DNA from: Rubellimicrobium arenae
Lineage (GTDB): Bacteria > Pseudomonadota > Alphaproteobacteria > Rhodobacterales > Rhodobacteraceae
Direction: 5' to 3'
Assembly: GCF_017916295.1 (NCBI RefSeq)
Contig: NZ_JAFMSS010000001.1
Location: 186,001 to 250,000, forward strand
DNA: 64,000 nucleotides
The notes under the pieces are model-generated. The model searched no databases and was not told where the DNA came from. It worked only from the letters and a program-made list of their open reading frames with translations. Both the position numbers and the translations under genes were made by a program. Below are positions 9,311 through 17,626 of the stretch, piece after piece (within the stretch, counting starts at the first letter, position 1; each line of letters begins with the position of its first letter).

Positions 9311-9676
9311 GGGGACTCCGCTTTCCTGCATCATGATTGATCGATCATTGCGTCCGATTGCTTCCGCCAGTGGTCCCGACGGCCCGACATGTGGTCCAGA
9401 GGGCGACGCCTTACAACATCATGGCAGCAAACCGAAGCCCCGGTGCAGGTCGGAACGCTCGCGCGGTCGTTCGTGGCAGAGGGGAGAAAGAATTCCGCAC
9501 GGACTGACGCCGCCCCTCGGACACGCTGGTGACAGTCCACGGCGAGCCAGGGGATCAACGCCCCCTGCCCCTCGGTTTGCGGTGGTCGAACCGTCATCCG
9601 GTTGAGGTCGCGTTGCGAGGTCCTCCCGGCGCGACCATCCTGCAGCAGCGCCCGGCCTTGGCTCCGGGACGTCGGA
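9311..9676. other. Intergenic region dusA-cydB, no gene seen
   Basis: 366 bases with no credible coding sequence; the 136-residue minus-strand frame here has no start context and an atypical composition. It holds the dusA promoter side, including a TGATCGATCA palindrome near 9338, and a 7-bp stem-loop, GGTCGCG (9606-9612) with CGCGACC (9630-9636), positioned as a terminator for cydB. Confidence 0.5.
9606..9636 (-). terminator. Stem-loop downstream of cydB
   Basis: A perfect 7-bp inverted repeat with a 17-base loop starts about 40 bases past the cydB stop. It lacks a T-tract, so it may be a processing or RNA-stability hairpin instead. Confidence 0.4.
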
Positions 9677-10693
9677 TCATTCGTAGCGGAGGGTTCCCAG
9701 CTTGCCGCGGAAGACCCAATAGCTGAACGCCGTGTAGGCAAGGATCATGGGAAGCACGAACACGCTTGCTGTCAGGATGACGGCGAGGCTCTCGGGCGCG
9801 GCAGCCACCTCCCAGATCGTCAGCGTTCCCGGAACGACATAGGGGTAGAACGAGAAGGCCAGCCCCACGAAGGCCAGCACGAAGATCCCAACCGCGCCGG
9901 CAAAGGGCACCCAGTTCCATCGGTCGCCGGGCCGCGGATAGCGACCAAGCGCCAGCCATAACCCTGCCAGCAGGGCCGCCGTTGCCAACGGGATCGGGGC
10001 AAGCAGAAGCACGTTCGGCAGGGAGAACCATTTGGCGAAGATCCTGTCGCTGATGAGCGGCGTGGCCACCGACACCGCCACCAACCCTAACGCGGCGAAG
10101 CCCAGCGTGCTCCGCGCCCACTGCGCGGCCCGGCGCTGAAGCTCGCCCTCGGCCTTCACGACGAGCCAGCAGGCCCCGATGAAGGCGTAGGCGGCGGCCA
10201 GCCCCAGCGCGGTCACGGCGGCGAACAGGTTCGCCGCCCAGCCCTGCTGGAAGCCCAAGACGTAGGAGCCCAGCATCCAGCCCTGCGCCAACGCCGCCAG
10301 AGCGGAGCCGCCCAGGAAGGCCCGGTCCCACGACAGCTTCGAGCCCGGGGCCATCTTGGTGCGGAACTTGAACGCCACACCCCGGAGGATCAGCCCAAGG
10401 AGCATGAGCGCCACCGGCAGGTACAGGGCGCCCAGGATGACCCCGTGCGCCATTGGGAAGGCCACCAGGAGAAGCCCCGTCGCCAGCACCAGCCACGTCT
10501 CGTTGGCGTCCCAGAAGGGTCCGATGGCGGCGATCATCGCGTCTCGTTCCGCCTCGTCCCGTGCCCCGCCGAGGAGCAGGCCCACCCCGAGGTCATAGCC
10601 GTCGAGAACCACGTAAAGCAGGATGGCAAGGCCCATCAGGCCGGCAAAGGCGGCCGGCAGCCAGAGCGCCGGCGCGTATCCCAGAAGTTCCAT
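9677..10693 (-). CDS. cydB: Cytochrome bd-type quinol oxidase subunit II
   Basis: A 338-residue integral membrane protein with about eight or nine helices. DGYDLGVGLLLGGARDEAERDAMIAAIGPFWDANETWLVL near residues 30-70 is the conserved subunit II core, followed by GALYLPVALMLLGLILRGVAFKFR. With CydA it forms the bd oxidase that takes quinol electrons to O2 in the inner membrane. The ATG at 10693 has AGGAGG just upstream and lies ten bases after the true end of cydA. Its partner gene carries a premature stop, so complex assembly is doubtful unless that is a sequencing error. Confidence 0.95.
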   Translation of the reverse strand: MELLGYAPALWLPAAFAGLMGLAILLYVVLDGYDLGVGLLLGGARDEAERDAMIAAIGPFWDANETWLVLATGLLLVAFPMAHGVILGALYLPVALMLLGLILRGVAFKFRTKMAPGSKLSWDRAFLGGSALAALAQGWMLGSYVLGFQQGWAANLFAAVTALGLAAAYAFIGACWLVVKAEGELQRRAAQWARSTLGFAALGLVAVSVATPLISDRIFAKWFSLPNVLLLAPIPLATAALLAGLWLALGRYPRPGDRWNWVPFAGAVGIFVLAFVGLAFSFYPYVVPGTLTIWEVAAAPESLAVILTASVFVLPMILAYTAFSYWVFRGKLGTLRYE

Positions 10694-10703
10694 GGCGGCC
10701 TCC

Positions 10704-12056
10704 TCAGGCTTGGCTCGGGACGGGCACCGCGCCCGGCCCTTCCACAGTGACGTCGGTGCGCCGGCCCTTGCCGGCGAGGTAGTAGAGGGTGCCCACATAG
10801 GCCGCGAGGAGGAACGCATAGAGCCCCATGTAGCCCAGGAAGGTGGTGGCGATCATGGCGGCCGGAACGTCCGAAGCGGCCTCGTGGGTGGCCAGCACGC
10901 CGTAGACCAGTCAGGGCTGCCGCCCGATCTCCGTGACATACCAGCCCGAGATCGTCGCGACCCACCCCGAGAAGGTCATGGCGACAAGCGCGGCCCCGAC
11001 CAGGGTTCCGGGCTCGCCCCGCCGCCAGAGCCGCCAGGCGGCGACCCAGGCGACGGCCAGCATCGCCATGCCCGTGCCCACCATCACGCGGAACGACCAG
11101 AAGACCGGAGACACCGGAGGGTGCCGCTCCTCGAACTGATCCAACCCGGGCACCACGCCGGCGGCATCGTGCTTCAGGATCCAGCTTGCCCCCGACGGGA
11201 TGCCGATCTCGAAACGGTTCTCGCGCGCGGCCTCGTCCGGGATCGCGAAGAGCACGAGCGGGGTATGGGGCCCAGTCTCCCAGTTGGCTTCGATCGCGGC
11301 GATCTTGGCGGGCTGATGCTCCAGGGTGTTCAGGCCGTGCATGTCGCCTACGAAGATCTGAACGGGGATCAGCACCGCCGCCACGGTCACGCCCAGTCGC
11401 AGGCCGTTGCGAACGGCGGGCGCGCGGTCGCCGCGCAGCCAGCGCCAGGCCGACATTCCGGCCACAAGAAAGGCTGCCGTCAGCCCCGAGGCCAGCAGCA
11501 TATGGGCAAGGCGGATGGGCATCGAAGGATTGAAGACGATGGCGCTCCAGTCCGTGGCGTGGGCGACGCCATCGCGCATCTCGAAGCCGGCGGGCGTATG
11601 CATCCAGGACGACAGGGCGATGATCCAGAACGCCGAGAGCGTGGTGCCGATCGCCACCAGCGCGGTCGCGATCGTATGCGCCCAGTTCGCCACGCGGCCG
11701 TGGCCGAAGAGCATGACGCCGATGAACACGGCTTCGAGGAAGAAGGCCGTCATGACCTCATAGGCCAGCAAGGGCCCGGCGATGTTGCCGACGGTGTTCA
11801 TGAAGCCAGGCCAGTTCGTCCCGAACTGGAAGCTCATGACGATGCCGGACACGACACCCAGCGAGAAGGTCAGCGCGAAGACCTTCACCCAGAACCTGTA
11901 AAGCTCCATCCAGGCAGAGTCGCGCGTCCAGGTGAATCGGAGCTTCATGAAGAGGAGCATCCAGCCCAGCGCGATGGTGATCGTCGGGAACAGGATGTGG
12001 AATGTGATGTTGGCCGCGAACTGAAGGCGGGCCAGGAGGACTGGATCGTCCAGCAC
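10704..12056 (-). pseudogene. cydA: Cytochrome bd/CioA-type quinol oxidase subunit I with in-frame TGA
   Basis: Reads as a 450-residue CydA/CioA except for a TGA at 10913-10911, codon 382. The codons around it spell EIGRQP-stop-LVYGVLATHE; family members have GRQPW here, so the stop is one base (TGG to TGA) from the expected Trp. The frame stays open afterwards for 68 residues, including a C-terminal helix (FLGYMGLYAFLLAAYVGTLYYL). The N-terminal core is intact: FHILFP with heme-ligand His20, then QFGTNWPGF and LLAYEVMTAFFLEA. The short Q-loop suggests the CioA branch. I chose the GTG at 12056, which has GAGGGAGA seven bases upstream; an ATG at 12116 is the alternative. Either a nonsense mutation or a base error. 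Confidence 0.88.
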
Positions 12057-12437
12057 GTCGTCGTCTCCCTCGGATGGGACGCCACCCCCGAGCGGCGTCG
12101 AAAGAGGGTCCGACATCGCGGGGCAACCAGCCGCCGCCAGAGGGGCCCGGACCCCCGTCGCGCCTTTACATGAGCGTCATGCGGCAACGCAGCAAGGCGG
12201 TGCGACGCCGTGTCCCGGGCGGCGGGCGAGTACGCCGGATGATTGATATGTCAGGAAAAAAGATCGGCCGGGGAGCCCGACGAAGCCGCTCCTAAACGAT
12301 CCTCGGGGAGGTCCAGATCGGCAGCCGCCCAGCGGCATCGGGCGGTCCAGCGCAGGCCCTTGCGGCGTCCACCGAAGCACCGGGACAGCGAGGCCGATCG
12401 CGCTAGCCTTAGCATCGACATGCCGAAGGGGCCCACC
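12057..12437. other. Divergent region between cydA and the alpha-glucosidase gene
   Basis: 381 bases with no supported gene. It contains one TTGAT half-site at 12242-12246 (inside GATTGATATGTCAGG) but no matching ATCAA, so it is not a full FNR box. The promoters for cydAB and the glucosidase should lie here. Confidence 0.4.
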
Positions 12438-14141
12438 ATGCCGCAACACGCCTCCACCCTGACCGAGACACCTGACGTCCCGAGCCGACGTTGGTGGAAG
12501 GAGGCCGTGGTCTATCAGGTCTATCCGCGCTCGTTCGCCGACTCCGACGGCGACGGCATCGGCGACCTGCCCGGCCTGATCTCCAGGCTCGATCACATCA
12601 CAGGCCTCGGCGTGGACGTGATCTGGCTCAGCCCCCATTTCGACTCTCCGAATGCCGACAACGGGTATGACATCCGGGATTATCGAAAGGTCATGCACGA
12701 GTTCGGCACGATGGAGGACTTCGATCGCCTCCTGGCCGAATGCTCCGCCCGCGGGCTCCGCCTCATCATCGACCTCGTGGTGAACCACACGAGCGACGAG
12801 CACGCGTGGTTCGCCGAAAGCCGCAGCTCCCGCGGGAATCCCAAGCGCGATTATTACATCTGGCGGGATGGATCGGACGGGGTTCCGAACAACTGGCCCT
12901 CGTTCTTCGGGGGCTCTGCCTGGACGAAGGACGAACCGACAGGCGACTACTACCTTCACCTGTTCGCGGCAAAGCAGCCGGACCTGAACTGGGACAACCC
13001 CGAGGTGCGGGCCGAGGTCTACGACCTGATGCGGTTCTGGCTTGACAAGGGCGTGGCGGGCTTCCGCATGGACGTCATCCCCTTCATTTCCAAGGATCCC
13101 TCGTTCCCCGACCTGACGGCCGAGCAGCTGCGGGCGCCGCAGGACGTTTATGCGAACGGCCCCCGGGTCCACGATTACCTGCAGGAGATGAACCGCGAGG
13201 TGCTCTCGCGCTATGACGTCATGACCGTGGGCGAGGCCTTCGGGGTTAGCGACAGGCAGGCCTCCCTGTTCGTGGCCGAGGACCGGCACGAGCTGAACAT
13301 GGTCTTCCACTTCGATGTTGTCCGCCTCGACCGGGAGGGGTGGCGCAGGACGCCCTGGAGCCTGCCGGACCTGAAGGCCGTCTACACCCGCCTCGACCAC
13401 GCAGTCGGGGGCACCGGCTGGAACACCGTGTTCCTGGGCAACCATGACACGCCCCGCGCGGTCAGCCACTTCGGCGACGACAGCGCCCCCTGCCGCGTCC
13501 CGTCGGCCAAGGCGCTGGCAACGATGATGCTGGCCCAGCGCGGCACGCCCTTCATCTACCAGGGGGAAGAGCTCGGGATGACGAACTACCCCTTCCAGAG
13601 CATCGACCAGTTCGACGACGTCGAGGTCAAAGGCCTCTGGGCGGACTGGGTGGAGACCGGGCGGGTCGAAGGGGAGGAGCTCCTCTCGCATCTGCGCCAC
13701 ACGAGCCGTGACCATGCGCGCACCCCCATGCAGTGGACTGGCGGACGCCATGCCGGTTTCACCACTGGTCCCAACCCCTGGTTCGCGATTCACCCGAACC
13801 ATTCCGAAGTCAACGCTGCCGCCGCCCTCGTGGACGAGCATTCCGTCTATCGGCATTACCAGCGCCTCATCGCGCTGCGGCGCGCCGAGCCTGCGCTGGT
13901 CTATGGCGACTACCTCGACCTTGATCCTGCTCACGAGCGATTGTTCGTCTTTTCGCGCTCGCTCGGGGGCGATCACCTGCTGGTGGTCGTCAACTTCAGC
14001 CGGGACCCCGAGCCATTCGCGCTGCCCGCAGGTCCCGAGGCCTGGCGCACGCTCCTGAGCAACGATCCGGGACGGGACACCGGTCCATTGAGGGGGGATG
14101 TGACGCTCGGCCCCTGGGAGGCGCTCATCCTCAAGGCCTGA
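12438..14141 (+). CDS. GH13 alpha-glucosidase (oligo-1,6-/sucrose-type)
   Basis: A 567-residue glycoside hydrolase family 13 enzyme. The start region WWKEAVVYQVYPRSFADSDGDGIGDLPG is typical of the alpha-glucosidase/oligo-1,6-glucosidase subfamilies. Catalytic residues are the nucleophile Asp212 (GFRMDVI), the acid Glu266 (TVGEAFG) and Asp337 (FLGNHDTPR), and VVNHTSDEHAWF is conserved. No signal peptide is seen, so it probably acts in the cytoplasm on imported disaccharides. There is no sugar ABC transporter or LacI regulator beside it, which is unusual for this family. The start is the ATG at 12438 after AAGGGG; an in-frame ATG at 12420 also exists. Confidence 0.93.
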   Translation: MPQHASTLTETPDVPSRRWWKEAVVYQVYPRSFADSDGDGIGDLPGLISRLDHITGLGVDVIWLSPHFDSPNADNGYDIRDYRKVMHEFGTMEDFDRLLAECSARGLRLIIDLVVNHTSDEHAWFAESRSSRGNPKRDYYIWRDGSDGVPNNWPSFFGGSAWTKDEPTGDYYLHLFAAKQPDLNWDNPEVRAEVYDLMRFWLDKGVAGFRMDVIPFISKDPSFPDLTAEQLRAPQDVYANGPRVHDYLQEMNREVLSRYDVMTVGEAFGVSDRQASLFVAEDRHELNMVFHFDVVRLDREGWRRTPWSLPDLKAVYTRLDHAVGGTGWNTVFLGNHDTPRAVSHFGDDSAPCRVPSAKALATMMLAQRGTPFIYQGEELGMTNYPFQSIDQFDDVEVKGLWADWVETGRVEGEELLSHLRHTSRDHARTPMQWTGGRHAGFTTGPNPWFAIHPNHSEVNAAAALVDEHSVYRHYQRLIALRRAEPALVYGDYLDLDPAHERLFVFSRSLGGDHLLVVVNFSRDPEPFALPAGPEAWRTLLSNDPGRDTGPLRGDVTLGPWEALILKA

Positions 14142-14365
14142 CGTTGCCTGCGCATTGCAGAGACCCAGGCGGCGCGCGGCGCACCGACATCTTGGTTCGC
14201 CCTCACGGATGCTAAGGAAGCGAGCACGTCGCGGGGGGTGCGGCAGACCGCAGCCGTCATGGGCTCGGTTGCCGCGGGAACGTCCGGCTCACCCTGTCGC
14301 CGGGTCCGATCGACGCACTGGCGCCCGGGCCGAAGTCATGTATCGTGGTGGCAGGGAGCGTCGCC

Positions 14366-14677
14366 ATGCCGAACCTTATCCGTCTTTATATTCTCAACGT
14401 GTTCGCGGGCTTCGGGCTCGCCGTGACCTTCGTCGCCCTGCTGCTGGTCTTCGATGTCGGTGGCCTGCGGCATCTGGTGCTGGAGACCAAGACGGGATGG
14501 CTGGGTGGCGTGATGCTGGTCGTGTTCAACGGGATCGTCTTCGCAGGCGTGCAGTTCGGGATCGCGATCATGCGCATGGCCGCCGACGAGGACGGCACTC
14601 CGCCCGGCGGCAGATCGGTCCGACCCTCCCCCGCGATGGCCCTGGTCGAAGTGCCGGTCACCCGCGACCGGCGCTGA
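14366..14677 (+). CDS. Small conserved inner-membrane protein
   Basis: A 103-residue protein with two hydrophobic helices (about residues 10-30 and 45-70) and a Pro/Arg-rich tail. The pattern MPNLIRLYILNVFAGFGLAV ... NGIVFAGVQFGIAIMRMA resembles a small family I associate with Rhodobacteraceae; its function is unknown. GGGAG seven bases before the ATG at 14366 favours this start over the upstream in-frame ATG at 14345. Confidence 0.75.
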   Translation: MPNLIRLYILNVFAGFGLAVTFVALLLVFDVGGLRHLVLETKTGWLGGVMLVVFNGIVFAGVQFGIAIMRMAADEDGTPPGGRSVRPSPAMALVEVPVTRDRR

Positions 14678-14753
14678 CGCCGAACAGCCTGCCGTCCGAT
14701 ACGAACGACGTAGCGACGGTGGCACCCGCGCGGGCTGCGTTGCGCAGGGGTGG

Positions 14754-17309
14754 TCAGACGTGCCCCAGGGCTTCAGCGATCCCCTTGTTGCTGTACGGCT
14801 TGACCAGCACATGGGCGTTCCGGAAGCTGTCATCCGCCGAGCGGACCTGATCGTAGCCGGTCGCCAGCAGGTAAGGGACGCCGTCGGCCCTGAGCCGGTC
14901 CGCGACGGCCGCCGAGGTCTCTCCCCCCAGATCCACGTCCAGGATGGCGAGGCTGATGGGTTGGGCGTCGATCATCCTCAGCGCCTCCCGCGTGGTCCCC
15001 GCGATCAGCACGTCATCGGCGCCCAGGCTTCGCAGCGCGTCGGCGGCGTTCATGGCGATCAGGAAGTTGTCCTCGACCACCAGCGCCGTCCCGGACAGCG
15101 TTGGGGCGGCCCCCACGTCGAGCACCGGGCCGTTCGGGGCGGGCGAAAGGGGCAGATGGGTCGGAACAAAGCTCTCGACGTGACGCGCGGGCAGATGGAA
15201 GAAGGCCCGAAGCCCTTCGGGGTGGTACTCGACATTGGCTTCGCCGCCGAGTTCATGGGGGATGGAGTGAGTGATCAGCGTGGTGCCGAAGCCGACACGG
15301 TCGGGCTGCACCACGGCGGGGCCGTCACTCTCCTGCCAGATCCAGCTGGCGCCGCCATGCACGGTCGGCGCCATGACGATCCGGAGCCGCCCGGCCGAAC
15401 TGCCCAGCGCACCGTACTTCACCGAGTTGGTGACAAGTTCGTGCACGACGAGGGCCAGCGTGGCGCGCAGCCCGGCCGGCAGGCGAATGTCGCCACCGTC
15501 GAAGGTAACCCTCCGCGCGTCGCCGGAATAGGCCGCGACCTCGCCCGCGATCAGCTCCGACAGCGAGAAGCTGGCCTGCTGGGTCAGCGTGAGCTGGTCG
15601 TTGGCCTTGGCCAGCGCCCGGATACGCCCGCCCAGCCGCGTGGCATAGGCTTCCAGGATCTCGTCCTCCTGGGCTGCCTGTGTCAGCATTCCGTTCAAAA
15701 GGCCGAACGTGTTCCGCAGCCGGTGGTTCAGCTCGGAGATCAGGATCTCCTGCTTCTGGCTGCGCTTCTGTCCGGCGATGCTGGTGTCGGTGGTGAGCTT
15801 GAGCACGAGCTCCAGCAACGTGACCCGCAGCACTTCCGCCGCGCGGCGCTCGCCCGGCGTCCAGGCGGCGCTCTGCCCGCGCACCGTTTCCCTCCACGCC
15901 GCGAAGCTTCGGCGCGGGTGGATCCGGCCCCGGTCGTCCGAGACGTACTTGGCCGGATTCCCGGCCCAGACGAGGTCCTGGGTGATCTCCCGCCGGAAGA
16001 GCATGACGAACTGCCGGGGATGCCGCTTGATGGGCAGGGCCATCAGGCCGCCGATATGCCGGTCGGGCGACACGGCGCCCGGACAGGCCTGTTCCAGGTT
16101 CTCGGAAAAGAAGACCCGACCTTCGGGAACACGGGCGAGATGCTGCTCGATGCGGCGGAACTCGGTTTCGTCTGGCGCGAGGCCCTGGGCGCAGTAGCCC
16201 TCCCCGCTGTGAAGCGCGATGCCATCCACGTCGATGACGGCCCCGATCTCCTCCATGAGCTGGCCGAGACCGCTGCTGAAGTCGAGCCCGGCCTCGAACA
16301 GCATGACCAGACGTTCGTGGAGGTCGTGCGCACGGGCCACCTGCTCGCGCTCGGCCTGATCCTCGCGGAGGATCAGCTCGTAGGACAGGAGCTGGGTGAA
16401 GAGCTCCACGGCAGAGCGGGTCTCGTAGTCCACATAATGGGGCTCCGGATGGTGGCAGGCCATCAGGCCCCAGAGCTCACCGTCGCGCAGGATCGACACG
16501 GACATGCTGGCGCCGACCTGCATGTTCCGGAGGTATTCCAGGTGAACGGGCGAGACCGCGCGGGTCACGGCCAGCGAGAGGTCCACGGGACGTCCCTCGG
16601 GATCGAAGGCGGGCACGAGCGGCACGGGCGCCGCGTCGACATCGGCGATGATGCGCAGGAGGCTCCGCCTGTAGAGCGCACGCGCCTGGGGCGGGATGTC
16701 GCCTTCGGGAAAGTGCAGGCCCAGATAGCTGCCCACGTCCTCGGACCGGTGCTCCGCGACCACGACGCCGTGGCCGTCCGGCTCGAAGCGGTAGACCATC
16801 ACCCGGGCGAACTGGGTCAGCACCCACAGCCCGCGCGCGGCGGCATGGCACATCTCCTCGATCGAGCGGGCGCGGCGCACCCGCGCCAGGAGCGGCTGGA
16901 CGAGGGCGAGGTCGTCGCGATGCACCTGCTGGGACTTCCGCTCGAACTCCAGAAGGAAGCTGCGGCCCGAGCGGTGAAGCGCCACGTCATAGCGACGCCC
17001 GTCCCCGAGAAGATCGAGCCCGAACACGCGTGCGCCGTCATCCTCGCCCACGAGGGTCTGAACCTTGCCGCGCAGGGTATGCATCGCCTCGGGGAGCAAC
17101 AGCTCGGTCAGGCGGCGCCCCACGAGCTCCAGCTCGCCGACTTGCAGGAACTCCCGCGAGTTGGCCGAGGCATTCTGGATCACCCAATCGTTGGAGATGA
17201 CCAGGAGGCATCCGTAGGGCTGGATGCTCGCCAGGAACTGGATCGGCTCTCGCGCGCAACTGGACAGGTCGGGCTGGGGTTGAGATTCCGTCAACTGACG
17301 GTCAGACAT
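14754..17309 (-). CDS. bphP: Bacteriophytochrome hybrid histidine kinase (PAS-GAF-PHY-HWE/HisKA_2-REC)
   Basis: An 851-residue red/far-red photoreceptor kinase. Cys18, just before the PAS domain (SSCAREPIQFLASIQPYG), is the position that binds biliverdin in bacteriophytochromes. The GAF domain (about 140-310) has PEGDIP at 201-206 in place of PASDIP. The PHY domain (about 320-500) keeps the tongue motif PRRSF (465-469). The kinase H-box is ELNHRLRN with His529, of HWE/HisKA_2 type, with an ATPase N-box near 623-635 (HELVTNSVKYGAL). A receiver follows (740-851) with Asp791. The start at 17309 has AAGGAG seven bases upstream; longer frames extend past it without phytochrome sequence. No heme oxygenase (bphO) lies nearby. 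Confidence 0.95.
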   Translation of the reverse strand: MSDRQLTESQPQPDLSSCAREPIQFLASIQPYGCLLVISNDWVIQNASANSREFLQVGELELVGRRLTELLLPEAMHTLRGKVQTLVGEDDGARVFGLDLLGDGRRYDVALHRSGRSFLLEFERKSQQVHRDDLALVQPLLARVRRARSIEEMCHAAARGLWVLTQFARVMVYRFEPDGHGVVVAEHRSEDVGSYLGLHFPEGDIPPQARALYRRSLLRIIADVDAAPVPLVPAFDPEGRPVDLSLAVTRAVSPVHLEYLRNMQVGASMSVSILRDGELWGLMACHHPEPHYVDYETRSAVELFTQLLSYELILREDQAEREQVARAHDLHERLVMLFEAGLDFSSGLGQLMEEIGAVIDVDGIALHSGEGYCAQGLAPDETEFRRIEQHLARVPEGRVFFSENLEQACPGAVSPDRHIGGLMALPIKRHPRQFVMLFRREITQDLVWAGNPAKYVSDDRGRIHPRRSFAAWRETVRGQSAAWTPGERRAAEVLRVTLLELVLKLTTDTSIAGQKRSQKQEILISELNHRLRNTFGLLNGMLTQAAQEDEILEAYATRLGGRIRALAKANDQLTLTQQASFSLSELIAGEVAAYSGDARRVTFDGGDIRLPAGLRATLALVVHELVTNSVKYGALGSSAGRLRIVMAPTVHGGASWIWQESDGPAVVQPDRVGFGTTLITHSIPHELGGEANVEYHPEGLRAFFHLPARHVESFVPTHLPLSPAPNGPVLDVGAAPTLSGTALVVEDNFLIAMNAADALRSLGADDVLIAGTTREALRMIDAQPISLAILDVDLGGETSAAVADRLRADGVPYLLATGYDQVRSADDSFRNAHVLVKPYSNKGIAEALGHV

Positions 17310-17455
17310 GAACGGCTCCTTCGCGGGCAAGTCCTCATCGCGCCGCCCGACGGATTGCGCACAGGATAGGTCTGGATGCGCCCAAGTCACGCCTGTCCCT
17401 ACGTCCACTTGCGACGGCGTCGTCTCGAGGGCAATGGCGGTCAGTTTGATCCGAG

Positions 17456-17480
17456 GGAACAGGCCCAGATCCCGTTCGTT
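17456..17480 (+). promoter_or_regulatory. EcfG-like (general stress response) promoter
   Basis: GGAAC at 17456-17460, then exactly 16 bases, then CGTT at 17477-17480. This matches the GGAAC-N16/17-CGTT consensus known for EcfG-type sigma factors in Alphaproteobacteria. It lies 44 bases before the leader ORF start. No ecfG, phyR or nepR gene is in the window, so its use is inferred. Confidence 0.6.
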
Positions 17481-17496
17481 TGTAGGGTTAACGAAC
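17474..17496. promoter_or_regulatory. 7-bp operator-like inverted repeat over the EcfG-like -10
   Basis: GTTCGTT (17474-17480) and AACGAAC (17490-17496) are perfect complements spaced by nine bases and overlap the putative -10 element. It could be a regulator site or a 5'-UTR hairpin. Confidence 0.45.
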
Positions 17497-17524
17497 AATG
17501 GACGCAGCGGCCGAAGGAGACTGC

Positions 17525-17626
17525 ATGACCCTGTTCCGGCTGGCCTCGAACCTCCAGGATGGGGACTACCTTCGGACTTACCGTCGCAATCGTGAGGGCC
17601 ACGGCGTTGGCGCGACGGCTCGATGA
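17525..17626 (+). CDS. 33-residue leader/small protein coupled to GNAT gene
   Basis: ATG at 17525 with a strong AAGGAG seven bases upstream. The product is rich in Arg (MTLFRLASNLQDGDY... ending GVGATAR). Its TGA (17624-17626) overlaps the ATG of the downstream GNAT gene (17623) in an ATGA, the usual form of translational coupling. I do not recognise a family. It may be a real small protein or a leader that controls translation of the next gene. There are no runs of one amino acid that would suggest attenuation. Confidence 0.55.
   Translation: MTLFRLASNLQDGDYLRTYRRNREGHGVGATAR

Noticed and set aside
9336..9350. TGATCGATCA palindrome near dusA as a Zur or FNR operator
   Set aside because: A short palindrome of common hexamers with no match to a known consensus; kept only as a note.
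10911..10913. TGA recoded as tryptophan or selenocysteine
   Set aside because: TGA serves as a normal stop throughout the window and CydA is not a selenoprotein family.
12240..12256. FNR box upstream of cydA or the glucosidase
   Set aside because: Only TTGAT is present; the second half-site ATCAA is missing at the right spacing.
14276..14300. Second EcfG-like promoter
   Set aside because: GGAAC-N16 is followed by CGCC, not CGTT, so the -10 element does not match.
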